Positions 1 through 7,842 of a stretch of 33,087 nt of DNA are shown piece by piece. The stretch is from Rhizobium sp. (lineage in GTDB: Bacteria; Pseudomonadota; Alphaproteobacteria; Rhizobiales; Rhizobiaceae), in assembly GCA_029865885.1 (NCBI GenBank), contig JARXAK010000204.1, positions 1 to 33,087 of the forward strand, given 5' to 3'. The notes under the pieces are model-generated. The model had not been told where the DNA came from and did not search any database. It saw only the letters and a program-made list of their open reading frames with translations. Position 1 is the first letter of the stretch, and every line of letters begins with the position of its first letter. A program made the position numbers and the translations under genes.

Positions 1-1
1 C

Positions 2-1387
2 AACATGTTCGATGCGGCCGTCTATCTCGGCGTCTGCGACAAGATCGTGCCGGGCCTGATGATCGCAGCCCTGACCTTCGGTCATCTGCCGTCGATCTTC
101 GTGCCGGCTGGGCCGATGACCACAGGCCTGCCGAACGACGAGAAGTCGCGCATCCGCCAGCTCTATGCCGAGGGCAAGGTCGGCCGCGCCGAACTGCTCG
201 AAGCGGAATCGAAGTCCTATCACGGCCCCGGCACCTGCACCTTCTACGGGACGGCCAACTCCAACCAGATGCTGATGGAGATCATGGGCTTCCACCTGCC
301 GGGTGCCTCCTTCATCAATCCGGGCACGCCGCTGCGCGATGCTCTCACCAAGGAAGCAACGAAGCGGGCGCTCGCCATCACCGCGCTCGGCAACGAATTC
401 ACGCCTGCCGGCGAGATGATCGACGAGCGTTCGATCGTCAATGGCGTCGTTGGACTGCACGCGACGGGCGGCTCGACCAACCACACGATCCACCTGATCG
501 CCATGGCGCGTGCCGGCGGCATCCAGCTCACCTGGCAGGATATCTCGGAACTCTCCGACATCGTGCCGCTGCTCGCCCGCGTCTATCCGAACGGGCTTGC
601 CGACGTGAACCACTTCCACGCGGCCGGCGGCATGGGCTTCCTGATCAAGCAGTTGCTCAAGGCCGGCTATGTGCATGACGATGTGCGCACGGTCTTCGGC
701 CAGGGTCTTGCCGCCTACACGATCGACCCCAAGCTGGCCGACGATGGCACCGTTCATCGCGAGCCGGCAGCGGAGGTGAGCGGCGATCCCAAGGTTCTGA
801 CGACCATCGACAAGCCGTTCCAGGCCAATGGCGGCTTGAAGATGCTGACCGGAAATCTCGGCAAGGCGGTCATCAAGATCTCGGCCGTCAAGCCGGAGCG
901 CCATGTTGTCGAAGCCCCCGCGATCGTCTTCAACGATCAGCAGTCCCTGCAGGACGCCTTCAAGGCCGGCAAGCTGGAGAAGGACTTTGTCGCCGTCGTC
1001 CGCTTCCAGGGCCCGAAGGCCAACGGCATGCCGGAACTGCATCGCCTCACCCCGCCGCTTGGCGTTCTCCAGGACCGCGGCTTCAAGGTGGCACTCGTCA
1101 CCGATGGGCGCATGTCGGGTGCATCGGGCAAGATCCCGGCGGCGATCCACCTGACGCCCGAGGCGGTCGATGGCGGCGCGATTGCCAAGATCAAGGACGG
1201 TGACATGGTTCGTCTGGATGCCGTGGCCGGGACGCTCGAAGTGTTGGTGGACGCAGCCGAGTTCAATGCGCGTCCGCTCGCCACCACCAACCTTGACGAC
1301 AACGAGTTCGGCATGGGCCGCGAACTCTTCGCCAGCTTCCGGCGCATCGCGGGACCGGCAGACGAGGGTGCCAGCGTCCTGTTCTGA
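2..1387 (+). CDS. edd: 6-phosphogluconate dehydratase, 5'-truncated by the window edge
   Basis: Cytoplasmic [4Fe-4S] dehydratase that converts 6-phosphogluconate to 2-keto-3-deoxy-6-phosphogluconate in the Entner-Doudoroff pathway. About 460 residues are present against about 605 in the family, so roughly 145 N-terminal residues lie outside the window. The reading frame is open to the first base, and the Met at base 5 is internal (the family has the same [13 protein letters not shown] segment there). Visible are the IlvD/Edd signature CDKIVPG with its cluster cysteine (11th residue after base 5), the second cysteine in [14 protein letters not shown] (residue 78), and the C-terminal signature [12 protein letters not shown] near residue 363. 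The sequence follows E. coli Edd throughout, which favours Edd over the related IlvD. In rhizobia edd usually closes a zwf-pgl-edd operon, but those genes are not visible here. Confidence 0.95.
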   Translation, partial: NMFDAAVYLGVCDKIVPGLMIAALTFGHLPSIFVPAGPMTTGLPNDEKSRIRQLYAEGKVGRAELLEAESKSYHGPGTCTFYGTANSNQMLMEIMGFHLPGASFINPGTPLRDALTKEATKRALAITALGNEFTPAGEMIDERSIVNGVVGLHATGGSTNHTIHLIAMARAGGIQLTWQDISELSDIVPLLARVYPNGLADVNHFHAAGGMGFLIKQLLKAGYVHDDVRTVFGQGLAAYTIDPKLADDGTVHREPAAEVSGDPKVLTTIDKPFQANGGLKMLTGNLGKAVIKISAVKPERHVVEAPAIVFNDQQSLQDAFKAGKLEKDFVAVVRFQGPKANGMPELHRLTPPLGVLQDRGFKVALVTDGRMSGASGKIPAAIHLTPEAVDGGAIAKIKDGDMVRLDAVAGTLEVLVDAAEFNARPLATTNLDDNEFGMGRELFASFRRIAGPADEGASVLF

Positions 1388-1415
1388 TCCACGGGACCAG
1401 AGCAGACCGTCTCTG

Positions 1416-1445
1416 ATTGGGGCCGCGCGCAAGCGCGGCCCCAAT
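1416..1445. terminator. Bidirectional hairpin between edd and the anti-sigma gene
   Basis: A perfect 13-bp inverted repeat (ATTGGGGCCGCGC and its complement) closes a GCAA tetraloop. It lies 28 bases after the edd stop and 4 bases beyond the anti-sigma stop, between convergent genes. There is no long T tract, so intrinsic termination is inferred from position and stem strength. Confidence 0.7.
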
Positions 1446-1449
1446 GCGT

Positions 1450-2157
1450 TCAGGGCCTCGGCATCTTTGCAAAGCCCTTGCCCAGGATCGGACCGGTCGG
1501 CTTGCCGGTGGGCGAGCCACCGAGGGGCTCCACGGTGATCTCATAAAGTTGCTGCTCGTTCGGGCCAGGCAGGTCGGGACCTTCGATCGTTGCTGTCCGC
1601 CAGCCGTCTAGAACGCCGAGCGAAACGGGTCCGGTGTCACGGGACGGCAGCGTCCAGAGCTGCAGCGACCGATCCGCAGCGATGGAAACATCGGAGAGCG
1701 GGATCACCTTTGCCGTGTCGTTGCCGAAATCCTCGATCATCACGACCGGCTCGCCTTCGGCATTCATCAAGATGGCGACCACCAGAGGCTCCGCCTGCCG
1801 CAAAAGGGTGTAGGACAGGGCTGCGACGAGCAACAGCGACGCCACCGCCGCCGAGATGCCGACGCCGCGCCACCGGGCGAGGCTGTTATCATTGACGGCC
1901 GCTCTTTCAGCCGGCTTTCGGTCCGCACGCTCCTGCGGCCCGAGCTTCGCCTCGATCCGGGTCCAGAGATCGGCCGACACCGTCGCCGTCGGGCCGACGA
2001 GGTCGAGCTCGAGGAAGCGGTCGCGCGCTTCGCCGACTGCGCGGGCGAGATCCTGATCGGTTTCCATGCCGGCTTCGATCGCCCGGCGCTCGTCTTCGTC
2101 CATCAGGCCGAGGACATAGGCGTCTGCGCGTTCGGCGGAGTTTTGCCAGGGGCTCAT
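1450..2157 (-). CDS. RskA-type membrane anti-sigma factor
   Basis: Predicted single-pass inner-membrane anti-sigma factor that holds the ECF sigma factor encoded just upstream. The N-terminal cytoplasmic part (residues 1 to about 90, beginning SPWQNSAERADAYVLGLM) has the helical anti-sigma pattern but no HxxxCxxC zinc motif. One membrane helix lies near residues 95-115 (GISAAVASLLLVAALSYTLL). The periplasmic part carries the RskA C-terminal pattern SLQLWTLP...VSLGVL. I chose the ATG at 2157 (235 residues): it overlaps the sigma stop as ATGA and has GAGGGAG at suitable spacing. A GTG at 2166 is possible but sits directly on that ribosome site. Translational coupling to the sigma gene is likely. 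The signal that triggers release of the sigma factor is not visible. Confidence 0.85.
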   Translation of the reverse strand: MSPWQNSAERADAYVLGLMDEDERRAIEAGMETDQDLARAVGEARDRFLELDLVGPTATVSADLWTRIEAKLGPQERADRKPAERAAVNDNSLARWRGVGISAAVASLLLVAALSYTLLRQAEPLVVAILMNAEGEPVVMIEDFGNDTAKVIPLSDVSIAADRSLQLWTLPSRDTGPVSLGVLDGWRTATIEGPDLPGPNEQQLYEITVEPLGGSPTGKPTGPILGKGFAKMPRP

Positions 2158-2705
2158 GCCATGCACTCCCTCAGGGCCACCAGCGACCGGCGGATCCAGG
2201 CCTTGGCGGTTCCGAGCGGCAGTTTCAGGCGGCCAGCGATCTCGCCGTGGCTGTAGCCGGAGACATAAGCCATCATCACCGTCTTGCGGCGCAAACCGTC
2301 AAGCCGGTTCAGGCAGGCCCGCAGGCGGCTGGCAGTATCCAACTGGTCGAAGAGATCGTGGTAGAGCGCATCCGCGCCTTCATCCTGCAAGCGCTCCAGA
2401 CTGTCGGTTTCCATCAGGTCCTCGCGCCCGCCGTCACGCAATGCATTGATCGATCGAGAGCGGACGATTGCGAAGATCCAGCCCCGCGCCGAGCCCCGCA
2501 AGGGATCGTATTGCCAGGCCTTGTTCCAGATCTGCAGGAAGGCTTCCTGGACGATCTCTTCCGCCAGATCATGACGACGCAGAATACGCTCAGCCACCGT
2601 CACCAGGCGGGCGGCCTCGCTTTCATAAATCAGTGCGAGCGCCTTGCGGTCTCCCGCAGCACAGGCCTTGAGCGCCGCAGCCAGTTTCTCCTGCTCGTCC
2701 CCCAT
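2154..2705 (-). CDS. ECF-family RNA polymerase sigma factor
   Basis: Small alternative sigma factor with region 2 (RHDLAEEIVQEAFLQIWNKA, then GWIFAIVRSRSINALRD) and region 4 with its helix-turn-helix (GYSHGEIAGRLKLPLGTAKA). It directs polymerase to a small regulon and is probably kept inactive by the RskA-like protein whose gene overlaps its stop. I chose the ATG at 2705 (183 residues), preceded by GAAGGAG five bases away; this gives the usual family length. An in-frame ATG at 2813 with AAGGGAGA would add 36 residues, fits the proposed promoter very closely (leader about 15 bases), and cannot be excluded. Self-regulation is likely, because the spacer upstream carries the same promoter-like element on both strands. 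Confidence 0.88.
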   Translation of the reverse strand: MGDEQEKLAAALKACAAGDRKALALIYESEAARLVTVAERILRRHDLAEEIVQEAFLQIWNKAWQYDPLRGSARGWIFAIVRSRSINALRDGGREDLMETDSLERLQDEGADALYHDLFDQLDTASRLRACLNRLDGLRRKTVMMAYVSGYSHGEIAGRLKLPLGTAKAWIRRSLVALRECMA

Positions 2706-2834
2706 CCGGGCTCCTTCGCTTGTCATGGCTCGGAAGTAGGCCTTCGCGTCGGTTTTGCAACGGGCGCCATCGCGCCGTTCCCTGACTGCGCCATTCTCCA
2801 TCAGGCCATCCATCTTGATCTCCCTTGAAAGGAG

Positions 2835-2861
2835 GACACGGCAGGGCGGAAAACGGATGCA
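2835..2861 (-). promoter_or_regulatory. Candidate ECF promoter for the sigma/anti-sigma operon
   Basis: On the minus strand, TGCATCC (2855-2861) is followed after 14 bases by CGTGTC (2835-2840). This has the layout of an ECF -35/-10 pair. The predicted start near 2828 is just upstream of the ribosome site of the ATG at 2813. The same two blocks occur facing the other way at 2879-2906. Inferred from the repeated pattern. Confidence 0.55.
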
Positions 2862-2878
2862 AAAAAATCTGAGACGAG

Positions 2879-2906
2879 TGCATCCAAACGGCATTGGCCG
2901 CGTGTC
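2879..2906 (+). promoter_or_regulatory. Candidate ECF promoter for the DUF4394 gene
   Basis: On the plus strand, TGCATCC (2879-2885) is followed after 15 bases by CGTGTC (2901-2906). The blocks are identical to those of the divergent element at 2835-2861. The predicted start near 2913 would give a leader of about 50 bases before the ATG at 2962. The two TGCATCC blocks form a 7-bp inverted repeat. Confidence 0.55.
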
Positions 2907-2961
2907 GTGAGATCAGGAGGCACCAGATCGGTGTCGCCACCATTCAACCGGGAGAGTTTTC

Positions 2962-3747
2962 ATGACCAGCATCCGTATCCTCAGCCTTGCTGCGGCCACC
3001 GCCCTTACGGCCTTCGGAGCCCAGGCCGCTCAGGTCGTCGGTCTCGCAGGCGACAAGACCCTCGTCATGTTCGATACCGCCAAGCCCGATGCCGTAAAGT
3101 CGATGGAGGTCACCGGCGTCGATCGCCTCGTGGGCATCGATTATCGTCCGGGCAACAAGACGATTGTCGGCGTGACCGCGGAGAACGCGATTGTTACCAT
3201 CGACCAGGCCACCGGTGCGGCCACAGAGCTTGCCAAGATGGACAAACCGCTGACGATCGGCGACGCGCCGGTCATCGTCAACTTCAACCCGGTAGCCGAC
3301 CGCCTGCGCTACATGACCGGCACGACCAACCACCGCGTCCATCCGGATACAGGTGCCGTGACCGTCGACGGCAGCCTCGTCTTCGAAGACGGCGACATGC
3401 ACAAGGGCGAGACCCCCAACATCGTCGCAGCCGCCTATACCAATTCTGTCGGCAAACCGGAGAAGACGGCGATGTACAACATCGATGCAACGATCGGCGC
3501 GCTGATCCAGCAGACCAAGCCGAATGACGGCACGCTGAAGGCAATCGGCAAGCTTGGCATAGAAGGCATGCCGAAATCCTACGCCTTCGACATCGAAGCG
3601 GGCGCCGACGGCAAGAACACGGCCTGGCTGGTCGCCGACAGCACGCTTTACACCGTGAACCTGGAAACGGGTGCTGCCACCAAGGCCGGCGACATCAGCG
3701 GTGCTCCTGCTGCCATCACGTCGATCACCGTGATCCCGGCAATGTAA
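2962..3747 (+). CDS. Exported DUF4394 protein
   Basis: Protein of 261 residues with a clear signal peptide (MTSIRILSLAAATALTAFGAQA, probable cleavage after AQA near residue 21), so periplasmic or secreted. The rest matches the DUF4394 pattern: repeated beta-strand units around VGLAGDKTLVMFD, RLVGIDYRPGNKTIVGVT, VNFNPVADRLRYMT, NHRVHPDTGAVTVDGSL and NIVAAAYTNS, which resembles a beta-propeller. No catalytic residues can be named and the function is unknown. The ATG is preceded by CGGGAGAG. It is divergent from the ECF sigma/anti-sigma pair and shares its promoter-like element, so it is probably a main target of that sigma factor. A perfect hairpin terminator follows about 50 bases after the stop. 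Confidence 0.85.
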   Translation: MTSIRILSLAAATALTAFGAQAAQVVGLAGDKTLVMFDTAKPDAVKSMEVTGVDRLVGIDYRPGNKTIVGVTAENAIVTIDQATGAATELAKMDKPLTIGDAPVIVNFNPVADRLRYMTGTTNHRVHPDTGAVTVDGSLVFEDGDMHKGETPNIVAAAYTNSVGKPEKTAMYNIDATIGALIQQTKPNDGTLKAIGKLGIEGMPKSYAFDIEAGADGKNTAWLVADSTLYTVNLETGAATKAGDISGAPAAITSITVIPAM

Positions 3748-3796
3748 GCCGAGGGTTACAGCGGGGCCTCGCCTCTCTGGGCCAGGCACTGAAAAC

Positions 3797-3833
3797 AAGA
3801 AGGCCTCCGGGACATTGTCGCGGAGGCCTTCTT
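3797..3833. terminator. Bidirectional terminator between the DUF4394 and L,D-transpeptidase genes
   Basis: A perfect 13-bp inverted repeat (AAGAAGGCCTCCG and complement) with an 11-base loop lies between two convergent genes. It has TTCTT on the plus-strand exit and CTTCTTGTTTTC on the minus-strand exit. Confidence 0.8.
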
Positions 3834-3834
3834 A

Positions 3835-5166
3835 TCAGAGCATCGCCATGTATTTCGGCAGATCGCGCATGCTGGGCACAACGATCAGGGTCTGCACATG
3901 CCCGCGTTTATAGGCGTTCAGGAAGCGATTGTAGTCTTCGAAGACCACACAGCCGGAGCTGTCGCCGCGACGGCGCAGCAGGAATGTATGGGTCAGGAAG
4001 CCGTCGCGATTGTACATCTTGGCATCGCCGACCGGGTTCATGCGGATCGCCTCGACGCCGTGGAAACGGGCTTCGCGCATACGCAGCTTGTAGACGTTGG
4101 GCGGCGTCGGGCCCATGTTCTTGACGTGCACATATTTCGGATTGTCACGCATGTTGCCGCGACCGGAATGGGCACGCAGCTTCTCGCCATTCGGCATGTG
4201 CACGACCGCATCCTCGATGACATAGACCGCGATGCGGCTGCCTGGACCGGGGAGGCTGTTCTTGCGATTGAAGATGCCCCCTGCCCCGTCATCCGTGGTG
4301 ATCGGATTGTCCGGCTTGGCATAGGCCAGCATATTGAGGAGTGTCTTCTTCTTCGGCTTTTCCGGCGCCTGGACGACAGCGGGCGCTTCGGGGGCCGGCA
4401 CGCGTTCGACGCGCGGCTTCGCGCTGGGCTTTGCGCCGGGAAGCGGTCCGTCATCGGGAAGCGCGCCGTGATCCTCACCTTGCGGTTCCGAGAGAAGCTC
4501 TTCGAAGGGCTCTTCGCGCGGATCGGTCGCCGCCATTATCTCAGACGCGCCTGGGGTTGCGGCATAACCGAGGGCTACCGGCGTGGCTGCCACCGTCTCC
4601 CGGGCAATCGATGCCGTGACGACCGGATCGACGTCGTCGGCACCGCTGCGTTGCTCATGGGCGGCCGTTGCAAGGGCTGCCTGCTGGCGACCTGCCTCGG
4701 CCTGAACCAGGGCGTCGCGCAAGACGGCCAGCGCCTGGGAATCCGTCACGCTCTCGACACGAGCGAGCAGCAGACGGTCGGACTTGTCGACCTCTGCGAG
4801 CCGCATGGCGGCCGGCAGCATCAGCAGACCGAGATGGTCGGTCGCGGCAATCGCCTCGGCGAAACGGTTGCGCATGTCGTCGAGGGCTGCGAAATCGACC
4901 GATGGCGCCTGTGCCATGCGCAGCGCGAGCGGCTTCGACAAAGCAAGATCCGGCTTCGGCAGGCTGTGGCCCGCCATTGTCGGTGCTTGGATGGGGGAAG
5001 AGGAAAGGCCCTTGAAGACGGCGAGGCTCGCTGTGCCCCAGAAGAGGCAGGCCAGTCCAATGCCCAAGACCGTCGGCAGGCTGGAGCCGCGCGTCTTTCT
5101 GCGCGACTTCATCGTTTGAACGGAGGCACGATCGCCACCGGTGACCTTCAGGGTCGAGGACGCCAT
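3835..5166 (-). CDS. Membrane-anchored Tlde1/DUF2778 L,D-transpeptidase-like protein
   Basis: Protein of 443 residues. A basic N-terminus precedes one membrane helix near residues 30-52 (SLPTVLGIGLACLFWGTASL). A long Ala/Pro/Glu-rich linker (about 55-300) follows, then a C-terminal DUF2778 (Tlde1-type) domain from about residue 305. The domain shows the likely catalytic pair, His393 in GFLTHTFLL and Cys406 in GDSSGCVVFEDY, plus conserved GPTPPNVYKLRMRE and FHGVEAIRMNP. Family members act on peptidoglycan peptide stems; Tlde1 of Salmonella is a type VI effector. Here the membrane anchor and the absence of any secretion or immunity gene nearby suggest a resident envelope enzyme, which is inference. 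The ribosome site at this ATG is weak; the next in-frame ATG (MKSRRK, residue 19) is a possible alternative. Confidence 0.8.
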   Translation of the reverse strand: MASSTLKVTGGDRASVQTMKSRRKTRGSSLPTVLGIGLACLFWGTASLAVFKGLSSSPIQAPTMAGHSLPKPDLALSKPLALRMAQAPSVDFAALDDMRNRFAEAIAATDHLGLLMLPAAMRLAEVDKSDRLLLARVESVTDSQALAVLRDALVQAEAGRQQAALATAAHEQRSGADDVDPVVTASIARETVAATPVALGYAATPGASEIMAATDPREEPFEELLSEPQGEDHGALPDDGPLPGAKPSAKPRVERVPAPEAPAVVQAPEKPKKKTLLNMLAYAKPDNPITTDDGAGGIFNRKNSLPGPGSRIAVYVIEDAVVHMPNGEKLRAHSGRGNMRDNPKYVHVKNMGPTPPNVYKLRMREARFHGVEAIRMNPVGDAKMYNRDGFLTHTFLLRRRGDSSGCVVFEDYNRFLNAYKRGHVQTLIVVPSMRDLPKYMAML

Positions 5167-5304
5167 GATACTTGAACTCGCTTACCAAAACTCTTCAGAA
5201 CCGGCCGCCTAGCAGCGGAAGCCGGCTTTACTGGGACAGAAACCGCAGCAGCGGTCCTGTCGACTGTCCTAAAGAATGAAGAAGTTTGGTAACCAAGAGG
5301 TTTA

Positions 5305-5335
5305 CGCCCGGAGGTTTGTTGTCACATTCCGGGCG
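5305..5335 (-). terminator. Possible terminator after the SDR gene
   Basis: A perfect 8-bp inverted repeat (CGCCCGGA and TCCGGGCG) with a 15-base loop starts 17 bases after the SDR stop on the minus strand. It is followed by TAAACC rather than a T run, so termination is uncertain. The rest of the 185-base gap up to 5166 should hold the promoter of the L,D-transpeptidase gene. I cannot name its boxes; an odd-length palindrome TTGGTAACCAA lies at 5286-5296. Confidence 0.45.
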
Positions 5336-5351
5336 AAGGGCTGAAATTGGT

Positions 5352-6056
5352 TCACACGTGCCGGGTCAGTCCACCATCGACCTTAAGGTTCTGGCCCGTG
5401 ATATAGGCGGCGCCATCGGAGGCGAGGAAGGCGATGGTGGCAGCAATCTCCTCACTCGTACCGTAACGCTTCATCGGCACACCATCCCGCCGTTCCTCGA
5501 TCGCCGGCAGGCTATCGATCCAACCAGGCAGGACATTGTTCATCCGGATATTCTCTGCCGCGTAGGTGTCAGCAAAGATCTTGGTGAAGGAGGCGAGGCC
5601 CGCGCGGAAGACGGCCGATGTCGGGAACATCGAGGAAGGCTCGAAGGCCCAGGCGGTGGAGATGTTGATGATGACGCCTGACTTCTGCGCCTGCATGATC
5701 GGGGTGACGAGACGGGTCGGGCGAATGACGTTGAGCAGGTAGACATCCATGCCCTTCACCCACTGCTCGTCGGTGATCTCGAGGATCTGCGCGCGGGGCC
5801 CATGGCCGGCGCTGTTGACGAGAACGTCGATACGGCCATAGCGCTCCATCGTACCCTCGACCAGGCGTGCGAGGTCTTCCGGAGACTGGTTCGAGCCGGT
5901 GATCCCGAAACCATCGAGTTCGGCTGCCAGCGCCTCGCCCTTGCCGGAGGAGGAGAGGATGGCGACCTTGAAGCCATCGGCGGCGAGACGTCTTGCCGCC
6001 GCCGCTCCCATTCCGCTTCCCCCTCCCGTGACGATGGCAACCTTTTGATCGGACAT
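5352..6056 (-). CDS. SDR-family oxidoreductase-like protein with altered active site
   Basis: Short-chain dehydrogenase/reductase fold of 234 residues, the usual classical length. It has the cofactor motif TGGGSGMG (residues 10-17), NSAG (81-84), the catalytic-type Ser133 in INISTAW, and a C-terminal GQNLKVDGGL. No acidic residue follows strand 2 (ILSSSGKG), which suggests NADP(H) over NAD(H), by inference. The YxxxK motif is not intact: the aligned segment TSAVFRAGLASFTK has Ser147 at the Tyr position and Arg151 at the Lys position. The sequence is otherwise well conserved (VLPGWIDSLP, PMKRYGTSEEIA), so it is not a decayed gene. Substrate unknown. The ATG has AGGAGAAC upstream. It appears to be transcribed alone. 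Confidence 0.85.
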   Translation of the reverse strand: MSDQKVAIVTGGGSGMGAAAARRLAADGFKVAILSSSGKGEALAAELDGFGITGSNQSPEDLARLVEGTMERYGRIDVLVNSAGHGPRAQILEITDEQWVKGMDVYLLNVIRPTRLVTPIMQAQKSGVIINISTAWAFEPSSMFPTSAVFRAGLASFTKIFADTYAAENIRMNNVLPGWIDSLPAIEERRDGVPMKRYGTSEEIAATIAFLASDGAAYITGQNLKVDGGLTRHV

Positions 6057-6124
6057 GCGTGTTCTCCTTCTGATGTGTCGGGAAGATCAGAGGTCCTGCC
6101 CGAGATGTCCAGTCAGAAATGCTG

Positions 6125-6156
6125 AAGGCCGGTGCAGCTTGCGCCACACCGGCCTT
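6125..6156 (-). terminator. Hairpin after the PilZ-like gene
   Basis: A perfect 10-bp inverted repeat (AAGGCCGGTG and CACCGGCCTT) with a 12-base loop, about 20 bases past the PilZ-like stop. No long T run follows. The promoter of the downstream SDR gene must lie between this hairpin and 6057. Confidence 0.6.
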
Positions 6157-6177
6157 CCGAAGCAGGGATGTCAACCG

Positions 6178-6534
6178 TCACCAGCTGCGGACGTCGAGCA
6201 CGCGGTCCTTATGCGCCGGATGGGTGGAGAAGACGAAGATGCGGTCGAGTTCCTTCTGCGTCAGCAGGCGCAGAAAACGGATCTCGGCGGTGTTGTTCGC
6301 AAAGGTCTTCATCAGCACGGCGCCCACCTTGTTGATGCGGGCGTCCGGGATGTCGAGATAGAATTGCTTGGGAAGATTGACCTGCGTGATCAGTGCGACG
6401 ACTGCACCACTCATGGAAATTCGGATGACATCGCAGCGACGTGCCGCCATATGGGTCATGCCGTTTTCGGCGTATTCAAGGCGCCCGGCATTCATCGTAT
6501 CCTCCATGCGATACCGGTTCTCCCGGTCATACAT
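6178..6534 (-). CDS. Small PilZ-like protein
   Basis: Protein of 118 residues, probably cytoplasmic. The middle segment, RRCDVIRISMSGAVV then LPKQFYLDIP and later TAEIRFLRLL, follows the beta-barrel pattern of rhizobial PilZ domains (Arg-Arg, then a [DN]xSxxG-like turn). The c-di-GMP residues are degenerate (ISMSGA in place of DxSxxG), so binding cannot be assumed. The start is set by a strong ribosome site, GAAGGAGGAA, six bases before the ATG at 6534; a longer in-frame reading to 6588 lacks such a site. It is single and not part of the flagellar cluster. The roughly 145 bases between its upstream end and the aglK terminator are AT-richer and presumably hold its promoter. Function is unknown beyond the domain guess. 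Confidence 0.6.
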   Translation of the reverse strand: MYDRENRYRMEDTMNAGRLEYAENGMTHMAARRCDVIRISMSGAVVALITQVNLPKQFYLDIPDARINKVGAVLMKTFANNTAEIRFLRLLTQKELDRIFVFSTHPAHKDRVLDVRSW

Positions 6535-6680
6535 GAAGGATTCCTCCTTCTTCAGGAAATGAGATCCGCCACCAGCCGTTCTCATCATTCATGCCCTCGT
6601 CTTTTGTCTGTTGTTATGCACAAAAGGCTAGCAGTCACAGCTTAACAGTCGGTGTTGGCAAAGGGGCCATTCCTGGCAGT

Positions 6681-6714
6681 AAAAAAGCCCCGTTATCGCT
6701 AGGGATAACAGGGC
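6681..6714 (-). terminator. Rho-independent terminator of the agl operon
   Basis: On the minus strand an 11-bp stem (GCCCTGTTATC with GATAACGGGGC, one U-G pair) is followed directly by six T residues. It lies about 25 bases after the aglK stop and closes the aglEFGAK transcript. Confidence 0.9.
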
Positions 6715-6739
6715 CTTAAGCAGATTGATCGAATTGTAT

Positions 6740-7828
<1,089 letters not shown>

Positions 7829-7842
7829 GCTTTCCTCCCCTG

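Noticed and set aside
3898-5175. 425-codon open frame on the plus strand
   Set aside because: It is antisense to the L,D-transpeptidase gene and has no recognisable protein pattern.
6700-6717. TAGGGATAACAGGG, a partial match to the I-SceI homing endonuclease site
   Set aside because: It is one arm and loop of the agl operon terminator, and the last bases of the site do not match. No homing element is nearby.
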